A DNA stretch of 64,000 bases from Streptomyces sp. NBC_01439. Lineage in GTDB: Bacteria; Actinomycetota; Actinomycetes; Streptomycetales; Streptomycetaceae. The stretch spans positions 7,253,501-7,317,500 of the forward strand of contig NZ_CP109487.1 in the NCBI RefSeq assembly GCF_036227605.1, in the 5' to 3' direction. Positions 24,122 to 33,576 of this stretch are shown here, piece after piece (the first letter of the stretch is position 1; each line of letters opens with the position of its first letter). Position numbers and translations under genes: made by a program. Under the pieces are notes generated by a model. That model was given only the letters and a program-made list of their open reading frames with translations, was not told where the DNA came from and made no database searches.

Positions 24122-26269
24122 ATGTCGTGGACCCGCAGGTTCCCTGCCGTGCCGGCGGCGCTCCTCGCCGCCCTTCTCGCCCTCCTGTCCCTCCTCGTCG
24201 CGGCACCCGCCGCCAGCGCACACGAGGAGCGCCCGGTCACCCTCCCGGACGGCTCCGGATCGGTACCCGAGTACCGCGCCGCTGAGCCCGACCTGATCGT
24301 CTGCAAAACCGACCGGCCCGCCTTCGAGCGCCGGATATCCGCCTTCCCCGACGAGCTCAAGCAGCGCAACCTCGCCCTGTACGAGCGGTGCGAGAAGAGC
24401 GGCTACCGACACCTGCAGGAGGCCGTCGACGCCGTCGACCGGCCCGGCATGAACATCGCGATCCTCCCCGGCCTGTACGAGGAGGAGCCCTCGCTCCCCG
24501 CACCGACGGGGGAGTGCGCCGCGCTCAAGGCCCCCCAGTCCTCGCTCGGGTACCAGATCCTGTCCTACGAGCAGCAGGTGCAGTGCCGTCACAACCAGAA
24601 CCTCGTCGCCATCCTCGGCAAGACGAGCCTGCAGATCGAGGGCACGGGGGCGTCACGGCTCGACGTGGTCGTCGACGCCAAGTACCAGAAGCTGAACGCC
24701 ATTCGTGCGGACAAGTCCAACGGGATCTACTTCCGCAACTTCACCGCCCAGCGCACCACCTTCAACTCGCTCTACGTGCTCGCGGGCGACGGCTTCGTCA
24801 TCGACGACGTGCTGACCCGCTGGAACGACGAGTACGGTTTCCTGACCTTCGCCAGCGACCACGGGCTCTACAAGAACTGCGAGTCGTACGGGAACGGCGA
24901 CTCCGGCATCTACCCGGGCAGCGCCTCGAACATCAACGACGGCCGCGGCTACGAGGTCCCCCGGTACTCCATCGAGATCACCGGCTGCCGCAGCCACCAC
25001 AACATGGTCGGCTACTCCGGCACCGCGGGCGACTCGGTGTGGGTGCACGACAACGAGTTCGACCAGAACATGGGCGGCGCCTCGATGGACAGCGCCTTTC
25101 CCGGCCACCCCGGACTCCCGCAGAACCACGCCAAGTTCGAGCGGAACCTGATCCACGACAACAACCAGGACTACTACGGGTACGTCGCCGACGGCACCTG
25201 CGCCAAACCGCCGATCGAGCGCGGCTACGAGCGCGGCGTCGTCTGCCCTCAGATCTCCATGCCGCCGGGCACCGGCATCATCACCGCGGGCGGCAACTGG
25301 AACCTCTACGAGAACAACTGGGTGTACGGGCACCAGCGTGCAGGCTTCTTCCTCAGCGCGGTCCCCGCCTTCATCCGCGGCGAGGAGGCGTGGTCGAAGC
25401 AGACCGACACCTCCCACCACAACCGGTACGCCGGGAACGTCATGGGCAAGGACAAGTCCGGCGCCGCGCGCCCCAACGGCATGGACGTGTGGTGGGACGG
25501 CCAGGGGCGCGCCAACTGCTGGCAGGACGGACCCGACGGCTCCACCCCCGGCACGGTCCCGCAGTGCGGTGACCGCCGGGGCGAGGTCTCGGGGGCGTCC
25601 GCCCGCCTGGTCGGCGAGCCGGTCAAGCTGGCCCAACTCCTCGTTTGCGCGGACTACAACGTCCAGGCGCGCAAACTCCCGTCCGGCTGCGACTGGTACG
25701 GCGCGCGCGGACTCGAGCGGGTGGAGACCCAGCTCGCGCTGGCCGTGGCCGCGGTGCTGCTGCTCGTCGGCGGCGTCCTGTGGTGGCGCCGCCTGCGCGG
25801 CTCCCGCCTGGGCACGGCCGCCACGCTGGCCGGGCTGGCGGGTCTGGTCCTGGACGTGGCGGGCTCCACCATGTCCCTGACCGCCACCTTCGTCCCGGCG
25901 CTCGCCCTCCTCCTGCTCGGCCTGTGGTGGACGGGCGCCGGCCTGGTCCTGCGCCCCACCCGCCCCTGGCTGGCCCGCCTGACCCTGCTGCTGGCCGGGC
26001 TCACCCTGCTGGACGCCTTCGACAAGGCCGTCCTGATGATCCCCTGGACCCCCCTGAGCCCCGCCTGGGTACGGGCCCTGGTCGCCGTGATCTGGGTCCT
26101 GTGGGCGGTGGTGGCCTCGGCCCGCCCGGGCACCCCGGCCCGCCCGTCCGGCCCGGGCGGCGACCCCGCGGGCGACCGCGCCCCGGTCCCCGCCGGCCCC
26201 GCCCCGGCGCTGAGGGCGGCCGCCACCGAGCCCCCGGCGGCCCCGACGACCCCGGACCCCGCGCCGTGA
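24122..26269 (+). CDS. Secreted beta-helix protein with C-terminal membrane domain
   Basis: 715 aa. The signal peptide ends after ASA33. Residues about 180-450 are right-handed parallel beta-helix (Beta_helix/NosD-like) repeats, e.g. NGIYFRNFTAQRTTFNSLYV, HGLYKNCESYGNGDSGIYPG and HDNEFDQNMGGASMDS. A Cys-containing exterior stretch leads to about five membrane helices (from about residue 540), then a Pro/Ala-rich tail. No Shine-Dalgarno site precedes ATG 24122; a TANNNT -10-like box (TACTCT, 24109-24114) is placed 7 bp before the ATG, suggesting a leaderless mRNA. The known families are polysaccharide lyases/epimerases and NosD-type copper-enzyme maturation factors. It heads the cassette with the cupredoxin lipoprotein and polytopic membrane protein. 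Confidence 0.85.
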   Translation: MSWTRRFPAVPAALLAALLALLSLLVAAPAASAHEERPVTLPDGSGSVPEYRAAEPDLIVCKTDRPAFERRISAFPDELKQRNLALYERCEKSGYRHLQEAVDAVDRPGMNIAILPGLYEEEPSLPAPTGECAALKAPQSSLGYQILSYEQQVQCRHNQNLVAILGKTSLQIEGTGASRLDVVVDAKYQKLNAIRADKSNGIYFRNFTAQRTTFNSLYVLAGDGFVIDDVLTRWNDEYGFLTFASDHGLYKNCESYGNGDSGIYPGSASNINDGRGYEVPRYSIEITGCRSHHNMVGYSGTAGDSVWVHDNEFDQNMGGASMDSAFPGHPGLPQNHAKFERNLIHDNNQDYYGYVADGTCAKPPIERGYERGVVCPQISMPPGTGIITAGGNWNLYENNWVYGHQRAGFFLSAVPAFIRGEEAWSKQTDTSHHNRYAGNVMGKDKSGAARPNGMDVWWDGQGRANCWQDGPDGSTPGTVPQCGDRRGEVSGASARLVGEPVKLAQLLVCADYNVQARKLPSGCDWYGARGLERVETQLALAVAAVLLLVGGVLWWRRLRGSRLGTAATLAGLAGLVLDVAGSTMSLTATFVPALALLLLGLWWTGAGLVLRPTRPWLARLTLLLAGLTLLDAFDKAVLMIPWTPLSPAWVRALVAVIWVLWAVVASARPGTPARPSGPGGDPAGDRAPVPAGPAPALRAAATEPPAAPTTPDPAP

Positions 26270-26306
26270 CCCCCGCCCAGGCCGCCCCGACCACAGGAGG
26301 CCAGCC

Positions 26307-27218
26307 GTGACCGACCGGCCCGACGACGACCACCGGTGCGACGCCTGCGGCACGCCGCCCCGCGCGGCCCGCAGGCTCGCCCGAACCGCCCGAACCGCGG
26401 CCATGCTCGCCCTCGCCCTGCTCCTTGCGGGCGGCGCGGCGACGGGCTGCGGCGGGCGGGCCACCACCCACCACAAACCCGGCACCAGCCACGAGCAGGC
26501 ATCCGGAGGCGTGGGCACCCTGCTGACGACCACCGACGCCACCGGTCACCGGCTCCGCGAGGTCCCGGCCCAGGGCGCGCCGGAGGTCCAGCTGACCGTC
26601 CGCCCGGACTCGGAGGATGGCTGGAACCTCCAACTGGCAGTGAAGAAATACCGCTTCACCCCCGACAGCACCGGCGGCGCCGCCCTCCCGGGCGCGGGCC
26701 ACGCCCACCTGGAGCTCGACGGGCGCAAGCTGGCCCGGCTGTACGGCCCCTGGTTCCACCTGCCCGCGGCGCAGGTCCCTGAGGGCACCCACACCCTGAC
26801 CGTCCGCCTCTACGCGGACGACCACACCGCCTGGGCGGTCTCGGGCAAGCCGGTCGAGGGCACGGCCCAGCTGACCGCCACCGCCCCGGGCCAGCCGGGC
26901 GGACACAGCCACGGGGACACTCCGCCGCCGGGCCAGACCCCGGCGCCGGAGCAGGCCGACCGCACGGTCACCATCACGGTCCGGGACGGCAAGGTCAGCC
27001 CAGCTCCCGCCCGCACTGAGCTACGGCGCGGAGAGCGCGTGGCCCTGCGCGTCACGAGCGACCGCGCGGACACCCTGCACGTCCACGGCTACGACAAGGA
27101 ACTCGCCCTGCCGGCAGGCCAGGAGGCCACCCTGATCCTGACGGCCGACCGCACGGGCCTCTTCGAGGTCGAGACCCACGAGTCCAGCCTCGTCCTCACC
27201 CAACTCCTCGTCCGATGA
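26307..27218 (+). CDS. Putative lipoprotein with cupredoxin-like C-terminal domain
   Basis: 303 aa from GTG 26307 (GGAGG upstream), 37 bp after the beta-helix gene. A hydrophobic segment ends in ATGCGG, a weak lipobox, so it is probably anchored outside the membrane. The middle (residues about 90-190) resembles a domain with GHAHLELDGRKLARLYGPWFHLP. The C-terminal ~90 residues (TVTITVRDGKVSPAPARTELRRGERVALRVTSDRADTLHVHGYDKE) follow the cupredoxin/EfeO-like fold, with a His in LHVHGYD and a final THESS that could bind copper. It is likely a periplasm-side metal or electron carrier working with the neighbours. Confidence 0.8.
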   Translation: MTDRPDDDHRCDACGTPPRAARRLARTARTAAMLALALLLAGGAATGCGGRATTHHKPGTSHEQASGGVGTLLTTTDATGHRLREVPAQGAPEVQLTVRPDSEDGWNLQLAVKKYRFTPDSTGGAALPGAGHAHLELDGRKLARLYGPWFHLPAAQVPEGTHTLTVRLYADDHTAWAVSGKPVEGTAQLTATAPGQPGGHSHGDTPPPGQTPAPEQADRTVTITVRDGKVSPAPARTELRRGERVALRVTSDRADTLHVHGYDKELALPAGQEATLILTADRTGLFEVETHESSLVLTQLLVR

Positions 27219-27514
27219 CCCCACCCCGCCCCGAACCGAGCCCCCAACCCAGCCCCGCACCCCGACCTGAGCTCGGGCCGACGCCTGCGCACCCGGCCCA
27301 GCCGGCACAGGGCCCTGTGCCGGCACCCGGCCCCGTGCGCGCATCGGGCCTCATGTCCGCGCACGGCCCCGGAGTGGTGCCCAGGCCTGCGTGGTTCGGC
27401 GGTCCGTTCGCGTTCCGGCTCGGCGCCCGGTCCCGGCCGTCCGCACCCGGGCCGGAGTCCGGGCGGACGGGCCGTGTCGCCGACGGGACCGCGCTCCGGG
27501 CGGGGAGATGGTGA
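27215..27514 (+). CDS. Possible 99-aa Pro-rich coupling ORF
   Basis: The ATG overlaps the lipoprotein stop (ATGA), and the TGA at 27512-27514 overlaps the next gene's start region. The frame exactly bridges the 290-bp gap and has mostly G/C third positions. The product is Pro/Gly/Arg-rich with no domain (MTPPRPEPSPQPSPAPRPEL, then PAWFGGPFAFRLGARS). It may be a real linker protein, a translational bridge, or chance. Only conservation of the protein in relatives would decide. Confidence 0.35.
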   Translation: MTPPRPEPSPQPSPAPRPELGPTPAHPAQPAQGPVPAPGPVRASGLMSAHGPGVVPRPAWFGGPFAFRLGARSRPSAPGPESGRTGRVADGTALRAGRW

Positions 27515-28872
27515 GCCCGCTCGGGCCGGATCTCGCCCCGGGCGCCACCGAGGGGAGCCACGGCCAGGGCGTGGTCCTTCACCCGGCCGATCCGTTCACC
27601 TCGCTCGCGCACGGGATCGGGTCCCAGCACGATCTGCCGATCTCTCCCTTCTACGCCTTCGCCGGCGCTTTCGCCGCGCTGTTCGTCTCCTTCCTCGCAC
27701 TCGGCCTGCTCTGGTCCACCTCCCGCTTCCGCGGAGCGCGCTCGGGCCTCGCCCTACCCGCCGCCCTCCAGAGGGTGGCGGACGCGCCCGCCGTCCGGAC
27801 CGCCCTGCACGGACTAGGACTCGCCGTCGCGGCGGCCGTCCTGCTCCACCTCCTCCTCGGGCCCGACGATTCCGCGCGCAACCCCGCTCCCGGCGCCGTC
27901 TACGTCCTCCTCTGGGTCGGACTCGTACCCGCCTCCCTCCTCCTCGGCCCCGTCTGGCGCCTGCTCAACCCGCTCCGCACCCTGCACCGCCTGCTCTCCC
28001 GCTTCCTGCCCCGCCGCGGCGCAGGCCGCCCCCTCCCCTCCCGGCTCGGCCAGTGGCCGGCCGCTGCCGGCCTGTTCGGCTTCACCTGGCTCGAACTCGT
28101 CGCTCCTGATCCCGCATCAACCACCACCCTCCTCATCGCCATCACGGCCTACGCCACCGCCCACCTCCTGCTCGCCGCCCGCTTCGGCGAGCGCTGGTTC
28201 GACGAGGGCGATGCCTTCGAGGCGTACTCCGCCCTCTTGGCGCGGCTCGCCCCCCTCGGCCGTCGCAGCGACGGCCGCCTCGTGCTCCGTAACCCCTTCC
28301 ACGGACTCGACGCGACACCCGAGCGGCCCGGACTCGTCGCCACTGTCTGCGTCCTCCTCGGCTCCACCGCCTACGACGGCTTCTCCGACAACCCCTCGTG
28401 GATCAACGCAATACAGACCTCCCCCCTCGGCCGCATCCCCACGGCCACACTCGGACTGCTCGGTTCCATCGCCCTCGTCGCCGGCCTCTACTGCCTTTGC
28501 GCCGCCGCCACCCGCCTCGTCAGCGGCCCGCACCCCGGCCCGCTGACCGCCTTCGCGCACTCACTCGTACCGATCGCGCTCGGCTATCTCATCGCCCACT
28601 ACTTCTCCCTCCTGGTAGTCGAAGGACCACGCACAGTAAGCATGGCACTCGGCACTGACAACGCCCCCGAACCCGTGCCACCCCTGGGCCCGGGCGGCCT
28701 CGCCGCCCTCCAGGTCATCGCCGTCGTCACCGGTCACGTCCTCGGTGTCGTCGCGGCCCACGACCGGTCCGTGCGGCTCTTCCCGCCGGCGAAGGCGGTG
28801 GCCGGACAGCTACCGCTGCTGGTGCTGATGATCACTTACACCGTCGGAGGGCTCAGTCTTCTGCTGAACTGA
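27508..28872 (+). CDS. Polytopic membrane protein of unknown function
   Basis: 454 aa with about ten to twelve hydrophobic helices. Conserved-looking polar spots are PVWRLLNPLRTLHRLL, the GERWFDEGDAFEAYSALLARLAPLGRRSDGRLVLRNPFHG cytoplasmic stretch and PSWINAIQTS. Histidines in GYLIAHYFSLLVVEG and GHVLGVVAAHDR lie near the membrane. GGGGAG abuts ATG 27508; GTG 27511 is equally possible. I recall relatives in actinobacteria being labelled 'fenitrothion hydrolase' by loose similarity; I do not trust this as a function. It follows the cupredoxin lipoprotein and is the likely membrane partner. Confidence 0.8.
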   Translation: MVSPLGPDLAPGATEGSHGQGVVLHPADPFTSLAHGIGSQHDLPISPFYAFAGAFAALFVSFLALGLLWSTSRFRGARSGLALPAALQRVADAPAVRTALHGLGLAVAAAVLLHLLLGPDDSARNPAPGAVYVLLWVGLVPASLLLGPVWRLLNPLRTLHRLLSRFLPRRGAGRPLPSRLGQWPAAAGLFGFTWLELVAPDPASTTTLLIAITAYATAHLLLAARFGERWFDEGDAFEAYSALLARLAPLGRRSDGRLVLRNPFHGLDATPERPGLVATVCVLLGSTAYDGFSDNPSWINAIQTSPLGRIPTATLGLLGSIALVAGLYCLCAAATRLVSGPHPGPLTAFAHSLVPIALGYLIAHYFSLLVVEGPRTVSMALGTDNAPEPVPPLGPGGLAALQVIAVVTGHVLGVVAAHDRSVRLFPPAKAVAGQLPLLVLMITYTVGGLSLLLN

Positions 28873-28904
28873 GACCCCCGAAGAACCGAGAAGCGAGGAG
28901 CGGC

Positions 28905-29528
28905 ATGATGGACCCCGTGCCCCCCGTCCACTCCCTGCGCCGAGCGCCGATCCAGCAGCGCAGCGCCGACCGGCTCGCCCGGATCCTCGACGCCTGCGCC
29001 GAGCTGCTGGACGAGACCGGGTACGAGAACCTCAGCACCCGTGCCGTGGCCCAGCGTGCCGGTGTGCCGATCGGTTCCGTCTACCGCTTCTTCGGGAACA
29101 AGCGGGCCATGGCCATCGCCCTCGCCCACCGCAACCTGGACCGCTACGTCGACGGCATCGCGGACCGGCTCGCCGAACTCCCGGCCACCCACTGGCGGCC
29201 CGTCGTGGACGCGGTGCTGGACGAGTACCTGGCCATGAAGCGCAGCGTCCCCGGCTTCGCGCTCGTCGACTTCGGCGTTCCCGCCCCTCCGGCCGAGGGG
29301 CCGGAGGCGGATCCCAACCACCAGGTCGCCGCCCGGCTGACGGAACTGCTCTCCGCGCATCTCGTCCTGACCCCCGACGCCGCCCTGGAGCGGGCCGTCC
29401 TCGTCGCGGTCGAGGCCACCGACGCGCTGATACAGCTCGCCTTCCGGGCCGACCCGGCCGGGGACCCCGGCATCGTCGCCGAGACCCGCGCGATGATGCA
29501 CGCGTACCTGGCCGGCGTGCTGGACTGA
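28905..29528 (+). CDS. TetR/AcrR family regulator
   Basis: 207 aa, ATG 28905 with AGGAG upstream, 32 bp after the membrane protein gene. The HTH (about residues 15-61) reads RSADRLARILDACAELLDETGYENLSTRAVAQRAGVPIGSVYRFFGNKRAMA. The C-terminal part is a generic TetR ligand domain with QLAFRADPAGDPGIVAETRAMMHAYLAG at its end. The short spacing suggests co-transcription with the envelope cassette, making it a candidate local regulator. No operator was recognised near it. Confidence 0.85.
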   Translation: MMDPVPPVHSLRRAPIQQRSADRLARILDACAELLDETGYENLSTRAVAQRAGVPIGSVYRFFGNKRAMAIALAHRNLDRYVDGIADRLAELPATHWRPVVDAVLDEYLAMKRSVPGFALVDFGVPAPPAEGPEADPNHQVAARLTELLSAHLVLTPDAALERAVLVAVEATDALIQLAFRADPAGDPGIVAETRAMMHAYLAGVLD

Positions 29529-29657
29529 CCCCTTCCGGGTCCGGCGCCGGTCCCGGCTCGCTGCCGCTGCCGCTGCCGGGTCGAGGGTGGTGCGGGTCGA
29601 GGGCGGTGCTGGTCGTCACCCGTACCCACTCGTGCCACACACCCCTCCCGTCCGTGC

Positions 29658-29673
29658 GTACCGGTCGGTATGC
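29658..29673. promoter_or_regulatory. CATACCGACCGGT-type operator before the oxidoreductase
   Basis: GTACCGGTCGGTATGC on the + strand; the reverse strand reads GCATACCGACCGGTAC. Internal inverted repeat TACCG-GT-CGGTA. It shares its 13-bp core with 44976-44995 and nearly with 52157-52176. It lies 57 bp before the oxidoreductase start. Confidence 0.6.
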
Positions 29674-29729
29674 TCGATGTGTTCCGTGTGCCCGTGCCCG
29701 TGCCGCAGACCGCCGCCCCTGGAGGGCCC

Positions 29730-31928
29730 ATGTCACGCACCGCCCTGCGCATCTGCCCCCTGTGCGAAGCCACCTGCGGCCTCACCCTCACCCTCGCGGA
29801 CGGCGCGGTCACCCGAGCCCGCGGTGACCGCGAGGACGTCTTCAGCCGCGGCTACATCTGCCCCAAGGGGGCTGCGTTCGGAGCGCTCGATTCCGACCCC
29901 GACCGGCTGCGGGGCCCCCTCGTCCGCCGCGACGGCCGTTTGCGGGAGGTCACCTGGGAGGAGGCCTTCGAGGCCGTAGCGGCCGCCGTCCCCGCCCTGG
30001 TACGGGAGTACGGGGCCCAGTCGGTCGGGGTCGTCCTCGGCAACCCGAACGTCCACACCATGGCCGGCGCCCTCTATCCGCCCCTGCTGCTCAAGAGCCT
30101 CGGCACCCGCAACCTCTTCACCGCCAGCACCCTCGACCAGATGCCCAAGCACGTGTCCAGCGGGCTGCTCTTCGGCGACCCCTTCGCCATTCCGGTCCCC
30201 GACCTCGACCGGACCGACTTCCTGCTGCTCCTGGGCGCGAACCCGGTCGAGTCCAACGGCTCCCTGTGCACCGCCCCCGACTTCCCGGGCCGACTCAAGG
30301 CCCTGCGCGCCCGCGGCGGCACCCTGGTCGTCGTCGACCCGCGCCGTACGCGCACCGCCGCGCTCGCCGACCGTCACCTCGCGCCGCGCCCCGGCAGTGA
30401 CGCGCTCCTGCTCGCCGCCCTCGCGCACACCCTGATCGAGGAGGAGCTCGCCGACCCCGGAGCGCTGGAAGAACAATGCGACGGCATCGGGGAACTCGGC
30501 GCCGCGCTCGGGAGTTTCACCCCCGAGGCCGTCGCACCCGCATGCGACCTCACCGCTGCCGAGATCCGCACCCTCGCCCGCGAGCTGGCAGCCGCACCCA
30601 CCGCCGCCGTCTACGCCAGGATCGGTAGCTGCACCGTCGAGTTCGGCACGCTGGCGAGCTGGCTGGTCGACGTACTGAACATCCTCACCGGCAACCTCGA
30701 CCGGCCGGGCGGAGCCTTCTTCCCGCTCTCCGCGACGGCCTCCGCGGGCCGCCCCGCGGGCCCGGGCAAGGGGTTCGCCCTCGGCCGCTGGTCGAGTCGG
30801 GTCGCCGGCCACCCCGAGGTCAAGGGCGAGCTGCCGATGGCTGCCCTCGCGGAGGAGATCGAGACCCCGGGTGACGGGCGGATCCGGGTCCTGCTGGCCA
30901 TCGCCGCCAACCCGGTCCTGTCCGCACCCGACGGCGATCGGCTGGACCGGGCGCTGGCCGGGCTGGACTTCATGGTCTCGGTCGACCCCTACCTGAACGA
31001 GACCTCACGCCATGCCCACGTCGTCCTGCCACCGCCGCCGCCCTCACAGAGCGCGCACTTCGACTTCGCGTTCAACGGGTTCGCCGTGCGCAACCAGGCG
31101 CGCTACTCGCCCGCCGCCCTCCCGCTGGCGGACGGACGCATGGACGAGTGTGAGATCCACGCGCGCCTGATCCTCGCGGTTTCCGGCCTGCACGGAACGC
31201 CGCCGGGGGCGGTGGACGAGCGCGTCATTGCCGACAGCCTGGCCCGGGCCGTCAACGATCCCCACTCACCGCTCCACGGCGGCGACCCGCAGGAGTTGGC
31301 CCGCCTACTGACCGGCCGTACCGGCCCCGAGCGACGCCTCGACCTGATGCTGCGCACCGGCCCGTACGACCTGACGCTCGAAGATCTGCGGCAGGCGCCG
31401 CACGGCATCGACCTCGGTCCGCTACGGCCCCGGCTCCAGGGCGTGCTGAAGACCCGCAGCGGCAGGATCGAGTTGCTCCCGGACCCGATCGCGGCCGAGC
31501 TCCCCGGGCTGCGCGCGGCGCTCACCGACCGCCCCGCCGCCCTGGTGCTCGTGGGCCGCCGCCATCTGCGGTCCAACAACAGCTGGTTGCACAACGTTCC
31601 GGCCCTCACCGGAGGTTCCAACCGCTGCACCCTTCAGGTCCATCCGCAGGACGCGGACCGGCTCGGCCTCGTCGACGGAGGGCACGCCAAGATCACCGCC
31701 GACGGTGGGAGCCTGGAGGTGCCCGTCGAGGTCACCGACGCCATCCGCAGCGGTGTGGTGAGCCTTCCGCACGGCTGGGGACACGACCGGGCCGGCGCGC
31801 GGCTATCGGTGGCCGCCGAGGCGCCCGGGGCGAACGTCAACCAGCTGCTCGACGGCACCCGCATGGACCGGCTGTCCGGCACCGCGGTGCTCAACGGCTT
31901 CCCCGTAGAACTCACGCCACTGCCCTGA
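29730..31928 (+). CDS. Molybdopterin-dependent oxidoreductase with N-terminal [4Fe-4S]
   Basis: 732 aa from ATG 29730 (GGAGG upstream). The N-terminal cysteines Cys9, Cys12, Cys16 and Cys44 (C-x2-C-x3-C-x27-C, ending ICPKG) bind a [4Fe-4S] cluster. Then come the MopB core motifs (LLLLGANPVESNGSL, VVVDPRRTRTA, NILTGNLDRPGGAFF) and the C-terminal cofactor domain (RSNNSWLHNVPALTGG, HGWGHDRAGARLSVA). It belongs to the DMSO-reductase superfamily; the substrate is unknown and no iron-sulfur or membrane partner subunit is adjacent, so it resembles the soluble single-subunit formate/nitrate-like type. No Tat signal precedes it, so it is cytoplasmic. Confidence 0.9.
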   Translation: MSRTALRICPLCEATCGLTLTLADGAVTRARGDREDVFSRGYICPKGAAFGALDSDPDRLRGPLVRRDGRLREVTWEEAFEAVAAAVPALVREYGAQSVGVVLGNPNVHTMAGALYPPLLLKSLGTRNLFTASTLDQMPKHVSSGLLFGDPFAIPVPDLDRTDFLLLLGANPVESNGSLCTAPDFPGRLKALRARGGTLVVVDPRRTRTAALADRHLAPRPGSDALLLAALAHTLIEEELADPGALEEQCDGIGELGAALGSFTPEAVAPACDLTAAEIRTLARELAAAPTAAVYARIGSCTVEFGTLASWLVDVLNILTGNLDRPGGAFFPLSATASAGRPAGPGKGFALGRWSSRVAGHPEVKGELPMAALAEEIETPGDGRIRVLLAIAANPVLSAPDGDRLDRALAGLDFMVSVDPYLNETSRHAHVVLPPPPPSQSAHFDFAFNGFAVRNQARYSPAALPLADGRMDECEIHARLILAVSGLHGTPPGAVDERVIADSLARAVNDPHSPLHGGDPQELARLLTGRTGPERRLDLMLRTGPYDLTLEDLRQAPHGIDLGPLRPRLQGVLKTRSGRIELLPDPIAAELPGLRAALTDRPAALVLVGRRHLRSNNSWLHNVPALTGGSNRCTLQVHPQDADRLGLVDGGHAKITADGGSLEVPVEVTDAIRSGVVSLPHGWGHDRAGARLSVAAEAPGANVNQLLDGTRMDRLSGTAVLNGFPVELTPLP

Positions 31929-32001
31929 GCTGGGGTTTTGCTCGTATTGCTCACGCGTGGACGTCTTGTTGACGCGAGGAGGCGGCACCTACCTTCCCCC
32001 C

Positions 32002-33552
32002 ATGCTGACCTTCCTCGGCTTCGCCATGATCGCGACGTTCCTGGTCCTGATCATGATGAAGAAAATGTCGCCCATCGCGGCGCTCGTCCTCATCCCCGCA
32101 CTCTTCTGCGTGTTCGCAGGGAAGGGCACGCACCTCGGCGACTACGTCATCGACGGCGTCGGCAAGCTCGCCCCGACCGCCGCCATGCTGATGTTCGCCA
32201 TCGTCTACTTCGGCGTGATGATCGATGTCGGCCTCTTCGACCCGATCGTCCGCGGCATCCTGCGCTTCTGCAAGGCGGACCCGATGCGGGTGGTGGTCGG
32301 CACCGCCGTCCTCGCCGCGATCGTCTCGCTCGACGGCGACGGCTCGACCACCTTCATGATCACCGTCTCAGCCATGTACCCCCTCTACAAGCGGCTCGGC
32401 CTGAGCCTCGTGGTGATGACGGGCGTCGCGGCCACGGCCAACGGCGTCATGAACACCCTGCCCTGGGGCGGTCCGACCGCGCGCGCCGCCACCGCCCTCA
32501 AGCTCGACGCCGCCGACATCTTCGTCCCGATGATCCCGGCGCTCGCGGTGGGCCTGTTGTTCGTGTTCGTACTGGCGTACGTCCTCGGCGTGAAGGAACG
32601 CCGCCGGGTCGGCACGCTGGTGCTGCCCGGCCAGGCGGGTCCGGAGGCCGCCGCGGCGGAGCTGGTTACGGCCGGCCCAGGCACGGCCGCCGCGGTCGTC
32701 GCGGACCTCGCCGTGACGTCCGCGCCCGTCGAGGGCTCAGCCGGATCCACTGCTTCCGTCGGACGTGTGGCTTCCACCGGGTCCACGGCTTCCACCGGGT
32801 CCACGGCTTCCGCCGGATCCGCGGCCTCCGCCGCTTCCGCCGCTTCCGACGCAGGTGCGGCCGACGCCGCCCCGGTCGGGAACGTTTCGCTCCCCGCGCC
32901 CGAGGACGGTTTCCAGGGGCTGGACCCGGACCGTCCCACTCTGCGGCCCCGTCTCTACTGGTTCAACGCCGGCCTCACCGTGGCCCTCCTCACCGCGATG
33001 ATCATGGAGCTGCTGCCCATCCCGGTGCTGTTCCTGCTCGGCGCCGCCCTCGCCCTCACCGTCAACTTCCCGCACATGCCCGACCAGAAGGCCCGGATCG
33101 CCGCCCACGCCGACAACGTCCTGAACGTCGCCGGCATGGTCTTCGCCGCCGCCGTCTTCACCGGGGTCCTCACCGGCACCGGCATGGTCAAGCACATGGC
33201 CGACTGGCTCGTCGGTGCCATCCCCGAGGGCATGGGCCCGCACATGGCGCTCGTCACCGGCCTGCTCAGCCTGCCGCTCACCTACTTCATGTCCAACGAC
33301 GGCTTCTACTTCGGCGTCCTGCCCGTCCTGGCCGAGGCCGGAGCCGCCCACGGGGTTTCCCCGCTGGAGATCGCCCGCGCCTCCCTCGTCGGCCAGGCCC
33401 TGCACATGTCGAGCCCGCTGGTTCCGGCCGTCTACGTCCTCGTAGGCATGGCCAAGGTCGAGTTCGGTGACCACACCCGGTTCACCGTGAAATGGGCGGC
33501 CCTGACCTCACTCGTGGTCCTCGCGGCAGGGATGCTTTTCGGCATCATTTGA
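32002..33552 (+). CDS. CitMHS family citrate-metal:H+ symporter
   Basis: 516 aa from ATG 32002 (MLTFLGFAMIATFLVLIMMKKMSP, the usual family start); a GTG at 31957 is an alternative. About twelve membrane helices are present with the family motifs SLDGDGSTTFMITVSAMYPLYKRL, GVAATANGVMNTLPWGGPTARAA and FMSNDGFYFGVLPVLAEAG. It imports citrate complexed with a divalent metal, driven by protons. A long Ser/Ala/Thr/Gly linker with an 18-nt repeat (nt about 32740-32860) in the central loop is larger than usual. It stands 73 bp after the oxidoreductase gene. Confidence 0.93.
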   Translation: MLTFLGFAMIATFLVLIMMKKMSPIAALVLIPALFCVFAGKGTHLGDYVIDGVGKLAPTAAMLMFAIVYFGVMIDVGLFDPIVRGILRFCKADPMRVVVGTAVLAAIVSLDGDGSTTFMITVSAMYPLYKRLGLSLVVMTGVAATANGVMNTLPWGGPTARAATALKLDAADIFVPMIPALAVGLLFVFVLAYVLGVKERRRVGTLVLPGQAGPEAAAAELVTAGPGTAAAVVADLAVTSAPVEGSAGSTASVGRVASTGSTASTGSTASAGSAASAASAASDAGAADAAPVGNVSLPAPEDGFQGLDPDRPTLRPRLYWFNAGLTVALLTAMIMELLPIPVLFLLGAALALTVNFPHMPDQKARIAAHADNVLNVAGMVFAAAVFTGVLTGTGMVKHMADWLVGAIPEGMGPHMALVTGLLSLPLTYFMSNDGFYFGVLPVLAEAGAAHGVSPLEIARASLVGQALHMSSPLVPAVYVLVGMAKVEFGDHTRFTVKWAALTSLVVLAAGMLFGII

Positions 33553-33576
33553 AATCCGGCACCCTCTGGCCGGCAA

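Noticed and set aside
27391..27507. N-terminal extension of the polytopic membrane protein
   Set aside because: Arg/Pro-rich with no membrane or signal character; the frame overlaps the possible 99-aa ORF.
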